From: an uncultured Oscillospiraceae bacterium
GTDB taxonomy: Bacteria; Bacillota; Clostridia; Oscillospirales; Acutalibacteraceae
Length of the DNA: 7,942 nt
Direction: 5' to 3'
Assembly: GCA_900552925.1 (NCBI GenBank)
Contig: USBH01000072.1
Location: 1 to 7,942 of the forward strand
The notes beneath the pieces are model-generated. The model saw only the letters and a list, made by a program, of their open reading frames with translations, was not told the origin of the DNA and ran no database searches. Shown here one piece after another: positions 1 to 6,979 of this stretch. Position 1 is the stretch's first letter. Each line of letters opens with the position of its first letter. Position numbers and translations under genes: made by a program.

Positions 1-1348
<1,348 letters not shown>

Positions 1349-1464
1349 TTAATAAATTCCTCCTTTAAGGATTATCAATTGGAATGTGCCCGCGGCAAAG
1401 CGAGCCCTCCGCATCCGCGCTGCCGTTTGCAGCGCCGCATACACAGGCCGCCCCTTTGCCGTTC
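1349..1464 (-). promoter_or_regulatory. Structured 5' leader of nifJ
   Basis: The predicted transcript carries about 115 nt before the nifJ start codon. On the transcribed strand CGGCAAAG (1454-1461) is complementary over 8 bp to CTTTGCCG (1393-1400). The pairing extends 4 more pairs (1450-1453 with 1402-1405, one G.U) after a single bulged base. Inside lies a perfect 7-bp hairpin with a 5-nt loop (1417-1435, GCGCTGC/GCAGCGC). The fold starts within a few nt of the predicted transcription start and ends about 25 nt before the ribosome binding site. No U-tract follows, so it does not look like a terminator. It could stabilise the mRNA or act as a cis-regulatory RNA. I recognise no known riboswitch class. 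Confidence 0.45.
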
Positions 1465-1470
1465 AGTTAA

Positions 1471-1499
1471 ATCTTATCATTTTTTCACCCGTATGTAAA
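1471..1499 (-). promoter_or_regulatory. Sigma-A-type promoter for nifJ
   Basis: On the minus strand TTTACA (1494-1499, 5/6 match to the -35 consensus) is followed by a 17-bp spacer and TAAGAT (1471-1476, 4/6 match to -10). The predicted start of transcription is near 1464. It points at nifJ, about 115 nt away. The surrounding 1470-1535 segment is much more AT-rich than the flanks. Confidence 0.7.
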
Positions 1500-1579
1500 G
1501 GAAAAAACGATGAATTTTTTAATTTATGCCTGTAAATTCCGCAGGCTTCCTCCAAAGCCGCGCCTTTTCTCCGAGGCCG

Positions 1580-1600
1580 CCCGCGCGCGGCGAGCGCGGG
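1580..1600. repeat. Inverted repeat upstream of the CNNM gene promoter
   Basis: CCCGCGC (1580-1586) and GCGCGGG (1594-1600) form a perfect 7-bp inverted repeat with a 7-bp spacer. It ends 13 bp before the -35 box at 1614. Its location would suit a regulator binding site, but such GC-only repeats also arise by chance in GC-rich DNA. The rest of the 1349-1694 gap holds only the two divergent promoters and the nifJ leader. Confidence 0.3.
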
Positions 1601-1613
1601 CCGCGACCCTGTG

Positions 1614-1642
1614 TTGACAACAATCGGTTTTTGCAGTAAAAT
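1614..1642 (+). promoter_or_regulatory. Sigma-A-type promoter for the CNNM/CorC gene at 1695
   Basis: A perfect -35 box TTGACA (1614-1619) is followed by a 17-bp spacer and TAAAAT (1637-1642, 5/6). Transcription should begin near 1649, giving a leader of about 45 nt. The promoter overlaps the 5' extension of the reading frame that opens with GTG at 1611, so that GTG cannot be the start on this transcript. Confidence 0.85.
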
Positions 1643-1694
1643 TTTTTGTAACTATAAACTGAAACCATTCAGATCGAAAGGATGCAAGACACTC

Positions 1695-3092
1695 ATGAAC
1701 GACGATCCCTCTGGCACTGCGCACGCCGCCTCCGTACTGCCGGTCCCGGCGGCTGCCGCACTGCTCATCGTCTTTTTCCTGCTCGGCATACTGTATGCCA
1801 TGTGCGATTCCGCCGTCACGACGGCAAGCGAATCGCGCGTCAAGCGCGACGCCGAAAACGGGAGCCGCCGCGCGAAGAAATTCCTCGCCTACCTCGACGC
1901 AAACGAGAGCTTCGCCTCGCCCCTGCAGTTCGGCATGATGCTGATGGGCTTTTTCTCCATCGGCGTTTCCGTACTCGGCTTCACACCCGCGCTCGACAAC
2001 GCGCTGATCGCAGCGGGCCTGCTGCCCGGCCTCGCCGCGGCCGCAGCGGTCGTGCTGTGCATGCTGCTGTGCGCCGTGCTGTTTCTGCTCGCGGCCGATT
2101 TCATCCCCAAAAAGTTCGTGGCGCACAAGGCCGCCCGCAGCCTGCAGTACAACTACAAACTCATCGGCCTGATCCGCACGCTCAGCGCCTCGATGCGCCC
2201 GCTCATGCGGCTGTGCGACCTGATCTCCGACGGCGTCATGCGCCTGTTCGGCAACGACCCCAGGGCGCTCGATGAAACCGTGACCGAGGAGGAGATCCTC
2301 CACATGGTCGGCGAGGGCGAGGAAAAAGGCGTGATCGAGGAGACCGAGCTCGACATGATCACGAACATCCTCGATTTCAACGACACGACGGTCAGCGAGA
2401 TCATGACGCACCGCACGGACATCTGTGCGGTCAGCGAGGATTCGACGATCGAGGACGTCGCCGCGGTCTCCGCCGAAAAGGGTTTTTCCCGCCTGCCGGT
2501 CTACCGCGAGGACATCGACACGATCACCGGCATCTGCTACGTCAAGGATTTTCTCCCCTACGTCGGCAAGCCCATGCCGGACTTCATCCGCCTGCGCGAC
2601 ATGGTGCGCCCGGCCTACTTCATCCCCGAAACGAAAAAATGCAGCCAGCTTTTCCGCGAGCTGCAGGAGCGGCGCATCCAGATCGCCGTGATCGTCGACG
2701 AATACGGCGGCACGTCGGGCCTCATCACGCTGGAGGACCTGATCGAATCGATCCTCGGCAACATCCAGGACGAGTACGACAACGAGGCGGAAGAGATTTT
2801 CCGGGTCAGCGAGAACGAATTCACCGTGGACGGCACGACCTCTATCGACGAGATCTCCGACCTGACCGGCGTGAACCTGCCCGAGGGCGACTACGATACG
2901 ATCGCGGGGCTTGTGACCGACCTGCTCGGCCGCATCCCGAAGCCGAGCGAGCACCCGAGCGTCCGCGTCAAGAACCTCGACATCACGGTGCTCGCCGTCG
3001 AGGACCAGCGCCTTTCGCGCCTGCTGATCGTCCGCGGCGAACCCGTCGAAGAGGAATACGACGAAGAAGCGCACGATGACGAGGCGCGCTGA
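1695..3092 (+). CDS. CNNM/CorC-family membrane protein (DUF21-CBS-CBS-CorC_HlyC), divergent signature
   Basis: This 465-residue protein belongs to the CNNM/CorC (HlyC/CorC) family, inner-membrane proteins tied to Mg2+ and other divalent-cation efflux or homeostasis. The DUF21 membrane domain spans about residues 20-185, with hydrophobic segments near 19-36, 78-98 and 104-133. Two CBS domains follow, about 234-290 and 300-358; the second carries VDEYGGTSGLITLEDLIE at 333-350. The CorC_HlyC domain spans about 365-446 and the tail is acidic. The start is ATG 1695, with AAAGGA at 1677-1682 (12-nt spacing). The frame extends up to GTG 1611, but that lies upstream of the -10 box. Compared with the paralogue at 4300-5637, the membrane domain has D38 for the usual Glu of the FFxxxE motif, and AADFIPK (133-139) instead of LGELVPK. 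Transport has not been shown for this protein; 'hemolysin' labels for the family are historical. Confidence 0.92.
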   Translation: MNDDPSGTAHAASVLPVPAAAALLIVFFLLGILYAMCDSAVTTASESRVKRDAENGSRRAKKFLAYLDANESFASPLQFGMMLMGFFSIGVSVLGFTPALDNALIAAGLLPGLAAAAAVVLCMLLCAVLFLLAADFIPKKFVAHKAARSLQYNYKLIGLIRTLSASMRPLMRLCDLISDGVMRLFGNDPRALDETVTEEEILHMVGEGEEKGVIEETELDMITNILDFNDTTVSEIMTHRTDICAVSEDSTIEDVAAVSAEKGFSRLPVYREDIDTITGICYVKDFLPYVGKPMPDFIRLRDMVRPAYFIPETKKCSQLFRELQERRIQIAVIVDEYGGTSGLITLEDLIESILGNIQDEYDNEAEEIFRVSENEFTVDGTTSIDEISDLTGVNLPEGDYDTIAGLVTDLLGRIPKPSEHPSVRVKNLDITVLAVEDQRLSRLLIVRGEPVEEEYDEEAHDDEAR

Positions 3093-3148
3093 ACCGTTCC
3101 CCCGCGCGGCGTTCTTCCTCTGTCTCCAACAATCCATGCAAAAAGTTC

Positions 3149-3185
3149 AACTCCCGGAAAGTTCATCTCTTTCCGGGAGTTTTTT
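3149..3185 (+). terminator. Intrinsic terminator after the CNNM gene, possibly bidirectional
   Basis: A perfect 13-bp stem (3149-3161 with 3169-3181, AACTCCCGGAAAG and its complement) with a 7-nt loop runs into five T's at 3181-3185. It lies 57 bp past the stop of the plus-strand CNNM gene. Read on the minus strand, the hairpin is followed by GAACTTTTT, a poorer U-tract, so it may also end the convergent AraC-family transcript, whose stop is at 3268. Confidence 0.92.
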
Positions 3186-3220
3186 GACGTTTCCATGATG
3201 CGCGAATAACTTCCGCCGCA

Positions 3221-3238
3221 GCGCACAGCTGCACAAAC
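3221..3238. repeat. Short intergenic repeat, copy 1
   Basis: This 18-bp segment matches 7838-7855 at 16 of 18 positions, including 14 consecutive bases (CACAGCTGCACAAA, 3224-3237). Both copies lie in non-coding DNA and are centred on the palindrome CAGCTG. This copy sits between the terminator and the end of the AraC-family gene. Function is unknown and chance is not excluded. Confidence 0.3.
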
Positions 3239-3267
3239 GCACAGCCGCCGCACGCTTCGGCGCGTAT

Positions 3268-4167
3268 TCAATTCTTCATCTGTCCGCGCGCGTAGAGCAC
3301 CGGGGAGACGCCGGTGGCTTTTTTGAACTGGCGGCTCAGGTAAAATTCGTCGGAAAAGCCGGTCAGCGCCGCGATCTCTGCGAGCTTCATGTCGGTCGTC
3401 TTCAGAAGCTCCTTGACGCGGTTGATGCGCACCCGGTTCAGATACTGAAACACCGTTTTGCCGGTGATCCGGCGGAACGTGCGGTTCAGGTAGTCGAAAT
3501 TCATGCCCGTCTCGGCCTCGATCGTGCTGCCGGTGATCTTTTCCGCATAGTGCGTATCGAGGTACGTGCACAGGTCGTGGATCTTCGTCATCGTGCGGGC
3601 CGGCAGCGCGCTGCCGAGCGCCTCCACCTTTGCGTCCTGGCTGTTCTGCGCGAGCGTCGTCAGGATCTCCAGCAGCTTGCACGCCCAGAACACGCGGTAA
3701 TGCTTCGCGCCGGAACGCCCCTTTTCGATGCACTCCTCGAACAGCGCCGCAATCTGCGCGCGCACGGCCTCATCCCGCACGCGGATGTGCTTGGGCAGCA
3801 TGCAGTGCTCGAAATCGAACACGCTGTCCACCGTATCCTCGGCGATCTGGTGGTCGGTGATCTCCAGCGCCGTGCCCTCGCCGTAGTCGAACGGCAGCAG
3901 GGAAAGATTGCTGAAATGCGCGAAGTAGTAGGCGCACTTGGCCGGGCGCGTGCCGACATGCTCGAGATACGGCTGCAGGAAAAAGACGTCGCCGGGCAGC
4001 AGCACGTACTCGGTGCCGTCCTCCTGAATATACATCTCCCCCTCGGCGATGAAATACATGATGTATTCCACGTTGCGCCGGCGGAAGTGCATCCACTCCC
4101 CCTTCGGGCTGAAATAGTTCATAAAGCTGACGTGCGGCAGCGTCGTCAGGCTGCACAGATACTGCAC
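3268..4167 (-). CDS. AraC-family transcriptional regulator with N-terminal cupin-like sensor domain
   Basis: A 299-residue one-component regulator of typical AraC length. Residues about 10-150 form the effector-binding part. The segment EYIMYFIAEGEMYIQEDGTEYVLLPGDVFFLQPYLEH (34-70) has the look of the AraC-type cupin fold with its characteristic PGD. Residues about 192-295 form the double helix-turn-helix DNA-binding domain: IEAETGMNFDYLNRTFRRITGKTVFQYLNRVRINRVKELL, then LAEIAALTGFSDEFYLSRQFKKATGVSPVLY. The start is GTG (4165-4167), supported by AGGAGGG at 4174-4180 with 6-nt spacing. The gene converges on the upstream-strand CNNM gene and follows the other CNNM gene on the same strand, but a strong terminator (4260-4286) separates them, so it is probably its own unit. 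AraC proteins of this shape often sense sugars; the ligand and targets here are unknown. Confidence 0.95.
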   Translation of the reverse strand: MQYLCSLTTLPHVSFMNYFSPKGEWMHFRRRNVEYIMYFIAEGEMYIQEDGTEYVLLPGDVFFLQPYLEHVGTRPAKCAYYFAHFSNLSLLPFDYGEGTALEITDHQIAEDTVDSVFDFEHCMLPKHIRVRDEAVRAQIAALFEECIEKGRSGAKHYRVFWACKLLEILTTLAQNSQDAKVEALGSALPARTMTKIHDLCTYLDTHYAEKITGSTIEAETGMNFDYLNRTFRRITGKTVFQYLNRVRINRVKELLKTTDMKLAEIAALTGFSDEFYLSRQFKKATGVSPVLYARGQMKN

Positions 4168-4211
4168 GGCTGTCCCTCCTCTCAGGAAATCGACGCGAGA
4201 ATGTTACACAC

Positions 4212-4240
4212 ATTTTACCAGAAAACGGCGCGCGCCGCAA
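4212..4240 (-). promoter_or_regulatory. Possible promoter of the AraC-family gene
   Basis: On the minus strand TAAAAT (4212-4217, 5/6 match to -10) lies 17 bp downstream of TTGCGG (4235-4240), which matches only the TTG of the -35 consensus. A weak -35 suits an activator-dependent or autoregulated gene. The predicted leader is about 37 nt. Confidence 0.45.
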
Positions 4241-4251
4241 CAAGCGGCCGC
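4226..4251. repeat. Overlapping palindromes in the AraC-family promoter region
   Basis: A perfect 12-bp palindrome CGGCGCGCGCCG (4226-4237) lies in the spacer between the proposed -10 and -35. It overlaps an inverted repeat GCCGC-AACAA-GCGGC (4234-4248) that covers the -35, and the latter overlaps GCGGCCGC (4244-4251). Such symmetry over a promoter could be an operator. High local GC makes chance plausible. Confidence 0.3.
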
Positions 4252-4259
4252 GCCAACAG

Positions 4260-4286
4260 AAAAAGGGCAGGCCGACCAGCCCGCCC
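4260..4286 (-). terminator. Intrinsic terminator after the second CNNM gene
   Basis: On the minus strand GGGCGGGC (4279-4286) pairs with GCCTGCCC (4265-4272) through eight pairs including one G.U, plus a closing U.G, around a GGTC loop. Five T's follow (4260-4264). It begins 14 bp past the stop codon at 4300-4302 and separates this gene from the AraC-family gene on the same strand. Confidence 0.9.
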
Positions 4287-4299
4287 CGCTTTATTCTGT

Positions 4300-5637
4300 T
4301 TATTCCTCCGGCTTTTCTTCCTCCGGTTCTTTGGCCTGGTCGTTGACCTTGACGCTGATCTCGTGCGCCATCAGGCCGTCCGCCTTCGTGACGGTTATCG
4401 TGAGGTTCTCGTAATCGAAGGTGTACCCGACCTTCGGAATGCTTCCGGACAGCTCGGTAAGCCAGCCGTTGACGGTCGAGGCCTCTGTCTCCCCCTGATT
4501 TTCCAGCGAGAAAAACTCGAAGAAATCCTCGATGAAGGCCGAGCAGAGCACGGTATACGTGCCGTCTCCCGCCTTTTTGAAATCCTCCACGGCCTCGTCC
4601 CGCTCGTCCCAGATCTCGCCGACAAGCTCCTCGAGGATATCCTCCATCGTGACGATGCCGGCCGTCTCGCCGTATTCGTTGACGACGATCACCATGTGGT
4701 TGTGGCCGGTCTGCATGTCCTTGAACAGGGCGTCCAGATGCGCCGTTTCCGGAACGAACACCGGTGGCAGCATGACCTGGTCGAGCGTAAAGCCGGGCGT
4801 CCCGCGCTTGAGCAGGTAGTCGCGCGTATGCAGGATGCCGATGATGTGGTCCTCCTTCTCGGCGTACACCGGCATACGGGAGTAACCCTCCTCCTCGATC
4901 TTCTTCATGATCTCCTCGTCGGTCTCGTCCTGTGCAACAAACACGACAGACTTTCTCGGCATCATGACGTCCTCAGCGATCATGCCGTCCAGCTTGAAAA
5001 CATTCTTTATGTACTCAATGTCGTTCTGATCCAGCGAGCCTTCGTCGACGCCCGCGTCGAGCATCAGGACGATGTCCTCCGTGGAAACCGGCTCCTCCTT
5101 CGCCTGCGGGTCGATGCCGAACAGGCGGAGCACGCCGTTCGTGGAAACGGTGAGCAGCCAGATGATCGGCTTCAGCGCGACGGCCAAAAACGAAATGACG
5201 CCGCACACGGCTTCGGCCAGCTTTTCCTTATGCCGCATCGCAACGCGCTTCGGCACGAGCTCGCCGAGCACGAGCGTGAAGAACGAGAGGATGATCGTGA
5301 TGACGATGACCGCCACCGTGTTGATCGCCTTCGTGTACGCGCCCGGGATGTTGAAGGACTCGATGAAGAAATTCGAAAGGCCCTCCGCAAAGTTATCCGC
5401 CGCAAACGCCGAGCCGAGGAAGCCGGCCAGCGTGATGCCGATCTGGATCGTCGAGAGGAACCGCGTCGGCTCCTCGATCATGCGGAGCATTTTGACGGCC
5501 TTCTTGTCGCCGTCCTCCGCGCGCGCCTTGACCCGCTTTTCGTTGAGCGAGATCACGGCGATCTCCGTCGCGGCAAAAAAAGCATTCAAAAGGATCAGAA
5601 CAAGCTGTAAAAGTAATTGATTGACAATATCAGACAT
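4300..5637 (-). CDS. CNNM/CorC-family membrane protein (DUF21-CBS-CBS-CorC_HlyC), canonical
   Basis: A 445-residue inner-membrane protein of the CNNM/CorC family, linked in studied members to Mg2+ and other divalent-cation efflux, with the CBS pair acting as a cytoplasmic nucleotide/Mg2+-responsive module. DUF21 covers about residues 5-180, with the canonical LLNAFFAATEIAVISL motif (16-31), IQIGITLAGFLGSAFAA (64-80) and LGELVPKRVA (124-133). Hydrophobic segments lie near 8-28, 63-83 and 105-125. The CBS pair spans about 220-345 (MPRKSVVFVAQ and VVNEYGETAGIVTMEDILEELVG). The CorC_HlyC domain spans about 355-432, followed by a short acidic tail. The start is ATG 5637, because GGAGG (5643-5647) lies 5 nt upstream. 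The in-frame TTG at 5649 overlaps that site and is unlikely. The gene has its own strong promoter, a long structured leader and a terminator, so it appears monocistronic. It is a distant paralogue of the protein at 1695-3092. Confidence 0.95.
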   Translation of the reverse strand: MSDIVNQLLLQLVLILLNAFFAATEIAVISLNEKRVKARAEDGDKKAVKMLRMIEEPTRFLSTIQIGITLAGFLGSAFAADNFAEGLSNFFIESFNIPGAYTKAINTVAVIVITIILSFFTLVLGELVPKRVAMRHKEKLAEAVCGVISFLAVALKPIIWLLTVSTNGVLRLFGIDPQAKEEPVSTEDIVLMLDAGVDEGSLDQNDIEYIKNVFKLDGMIAEDVMMPRKSVVFVAQDETDEEIMKKIEEEGYSRMPVYAEKEDHIIGILHTRDYLLKRGTPGFTLDQVMLPPVFVPETAHLDALFKDMQTGHNHMVIVVNEYGETAGIVTMEDILEELVGEIWDERDEAVEDFKKAGDGTYTVLCSAFIEDFFEFFSLENQGETEASTVNGWLTELSGSIPKVGYTFDYENLTITVTKADGLMAHEISVKVNDQAKEPEEEKPEE

Positions 5638-5829
5638 ATAAGCCTCCAAAATAATATAAACTCAGTACCCGTGCGCCGAACCGATCAGTTCAGGTCTACC
5701 GCGTATGCGCGGGGCCTGCCCGCCGCGCCGGGTCTGTGCCGATAATACCTCAAAGGCTTTCCGACAGCTATCCCACAATTACATCGGGGAAGCGGATCCA
5801 CAAAACCATCTCCTCATATAAATAATATT
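5638..5829 (-). promoter_or_regulatory. Long structured 5' leader of the second CNNM gene; candidate cis-regulatory RNA
   Basis: Between the predicted transcription start (near 5829) and the start codon lie about 190 nt with no clear gene. On the transcribed strand CAGACCCG (5729-5736) pairs with CGGGTACTG (5663-5671) over eight pairs with one bulged A. The pairing extends past an A.A mismatch by GGC/GTT. This stem encloses two hairpins: 5707-5728 (GCGCGG/CCGCGC), directly abutting the stem, and 5676-5693 (CTGAAC/GTTCGG). The result is a three-way junction ending about 16 nt before GGAGG. Upstream, AAGCCTTT (5752-5759) can pair with GGAGGCTT (5640-5647), two pairs being G.U, and so could hide the ribosome binding site. 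There is no U-tract, so control of translation is more likely than attenuation. It lacks the conserved strings I know for the M-box and yybP-ykoY riboswitches. Confidence 0.5.
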
Positions 5830-5835
5830 GTTTTT

Positions 5836-5864
5836 ATTTTAGCATAATTTGAAGCATTCGTCAA
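5836..5864 (-). promoter_or_regulatory. Strong sigma-A-type promoter for the second CNNM gene
   Basis: On the minus strand TTGACG (5859-5864, 5/6) is followed by a 17-bp spacer and TAAAAT (5836-5841, 5/6). The bases before -10 read TATGC, giving an extended -10 TG element. The start of transcription should be near 5829. The AT-rich segment 5816-5875 contrasts with the GC-rich flanks. Confidence 0.85.
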
Positions 5865-5918
5865 TACATCTTTTTCTCATGCCGCAGCGCCGGCGAAAAA
5901 CATACGCCTGCGGACAGC

Positions 5919-5948
5919 AAAAGGCCCCGTCCGAAAGCGGACGGGGCC
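5919..5948 (-). terminator. Intrinsic terminator of the NifU-like/GGGtGRT operon
   Basis: On the minus strand a perfect 11-bp stem GGCCCCGTCCG/CGGACGGGGCC (5938-5948 with 5923-5933) with a CTTT loop is followed by four T's (5919-5922). It starts 18 bp after the stop codon at 5967-5969 and isolates the operon from the CNNM promoter just downstream. Confidence 0.93.
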
Positions 5949-5966
5949 AGAGGGTTTACGCAAATT

Positions 5967-6965
5967 TTACTTGGAAGCCTCTTCCACAGCAACTGCGCAA
6001 GCGACGGTCGCGCCGACCATCGGGTTGTTGCCCATGCCGATGAGGCCCATCATTTCGACGTGCGCCGGAACGGAGGAGGAACCTGCGAACTGCGCGTCGG
6101 AGTGCATGCGGCCCATGGTGTCGGTCATGCCGTAAGAGGAGGGGCCTGCAGCCATGTTGTCCGGGTGGAGCGTACGGCCGGTGCCGCCGCCGGAAGCAAC
6201 GGAGAAGTAGTTGACGCCGTTCTCAACGCACCACTTCTTGTAGGTGCCTGCAACCGGATGCTGGAAGCGCGTCGGGTTGGTGGAGTTGCCGGTGATGGAA
6301 ACGCCGACCTTCTCGAGCTTCATGATCGCAACGCCTTCCGGAACGTTGTCCGCGCCGTAGCACTTGACGTCCGCGCGCGGGCCGTTGGAGTACGCCTTCT
6401 CGCTGACGACCTTGACTTCCTCGGTGTACGGGTCGAACTCCGTCTCCACATAGGTGAAGCCGTTGATTCTGGAGATGATGAACGCAGCGTCCTTGCCAAG
6501 GCCGTTCAGGATAACGCGGAGCGGCTTGTTTCTGACCTTGTTCGCGTTCAGCGCGATCTTGATCGCACCCTCGGCAGCCGCGAAGGACTCGTGGCCCGCG
6601 AGGAACGCGAAGCACTCGGTCTCCTCAGAGAGGAGCATCTTGCCGAGGTTGCCGTGGCCGAGGCCGACCTTGCGGTTTTCCGCAACGGAGCCCGGGATGC
6701 AGAACGCCTGCAGGCCGATGCCGATTGCAGCAGCGGCGTCCGCAGCCTTGGTGCAGCCCTTCTTGATCGCGATCGCGCAGCCGACCGTGTAGGCCCACTT
6801 CGCGTTTTCAAAGCAGATCGGCTGGGTTTCCTGCACGATGGTGTAGGGATCGATGCCCTTTTCCTCGCAGATCGTCTTGCACTCGTCGATCGAGGAAATG
6901 CCGTATTCCTTCAGGACTTCGAGGATCTTCGCCTCGCGTCTCTCGTAACCTTCAAATGTAGCCAT
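5967..6965 (-). CDS. GGGtGRT protein, conserved protein of unknown function
   Basis: A 332-residue protein that I recognise as the family named for its GGGtGRT motif, found mainly in anaerobic Firmicutes. Here the motif is GGGTGRT at residues 259-265, inside SVASGGGTGRTLHPDN. Other notable stretches are HGNLGKMLLSEETECFAFLAGHESFAAAEGAIKIALNANKVRNKPLRVILNGLGKDAAFIISRINGF (104-170) and a glycine/methionine-rich C terminus, MGLIGMGNNPMVGAT (306-320). It has ten cysteines (29, 33, 51, 63, 71, 89, 118, 202, 246, 323), but no CxxCxxC ferredoxin motif, no signal peptide and no obvious membrane segment, so it is probably cytoplasmic. The start is ATG 6965 with AGGAGGG at 6974-6980. That site overlaps the TAA of the NifU-like gene, and the two genes are only 14 bp apart, so they are co-transcribed and probably translationally coupled. 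Its biochemical role is unknown to me; a partnership with the scaffold protein is inferred from the operon. Confidence 0.88.
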   Translation of the reverse strand: MATFEGYERREAKILEVLKEYGISSIDECKTICEEKGIDPYTIVQETQPICFENAKWAYTVGCAIAIKKGCTKAADAAAAIGIGLQAFCIPGSVAENRKVGLGHGNLGKMLLSEETECFAFLAGHESFAAAEGAIKIALNANKVRNKPLRVILNGLGKDAAFIISRINGFTYVETEFDPYTEEVKVVSEKAYSNGPRADVKCYGADNVPEGVAIMKLEKVGVSITGNSTNPTRFQHPVAGTYKKWCVENGVNYFSVASGGGTGRTLHPDNMAAGPSSYGMTDTMGRMHSDAQFAGSSSVPAHVEMMGLIGMGNNPMVGATVACAVAVEEASK

Positions 6966-6979
6966 TCTTCGTGCCCTCC

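Noticed and set aside
1528..1546. Hairpin GCCTG...CAGGC as a terminator between the divergent genes
   Set aside because: Only 5 bp with a 9-nt loop and no U-tract on either strand, and no gene reads into it.
1524..3137. A 537-codon minus-strand frame opposite the first CNNM gene
   Set aside because: Antisense shadow; it also runs through the promoter and the downstream region of the real gene and has no domain.
3550..5610. A 686-codon plus-strand open frame running opposite both the AraC-family gene and the second CNNM gene
   Set aside because: It spans two genes plus a terminator on the other strand. Composition is the usual antisense mix (R, D, H, L, V), with no family resemblance and no ribosome binding site.
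5638..5829. M-box (ykoK), yybP-ykoY or ydaO-type riboswitch ahead of the second CNNM gene
   Set aside because: I looked for the conserved sequence blocks of these classes as I remember them and found none. A covariance-model search could overturn this.
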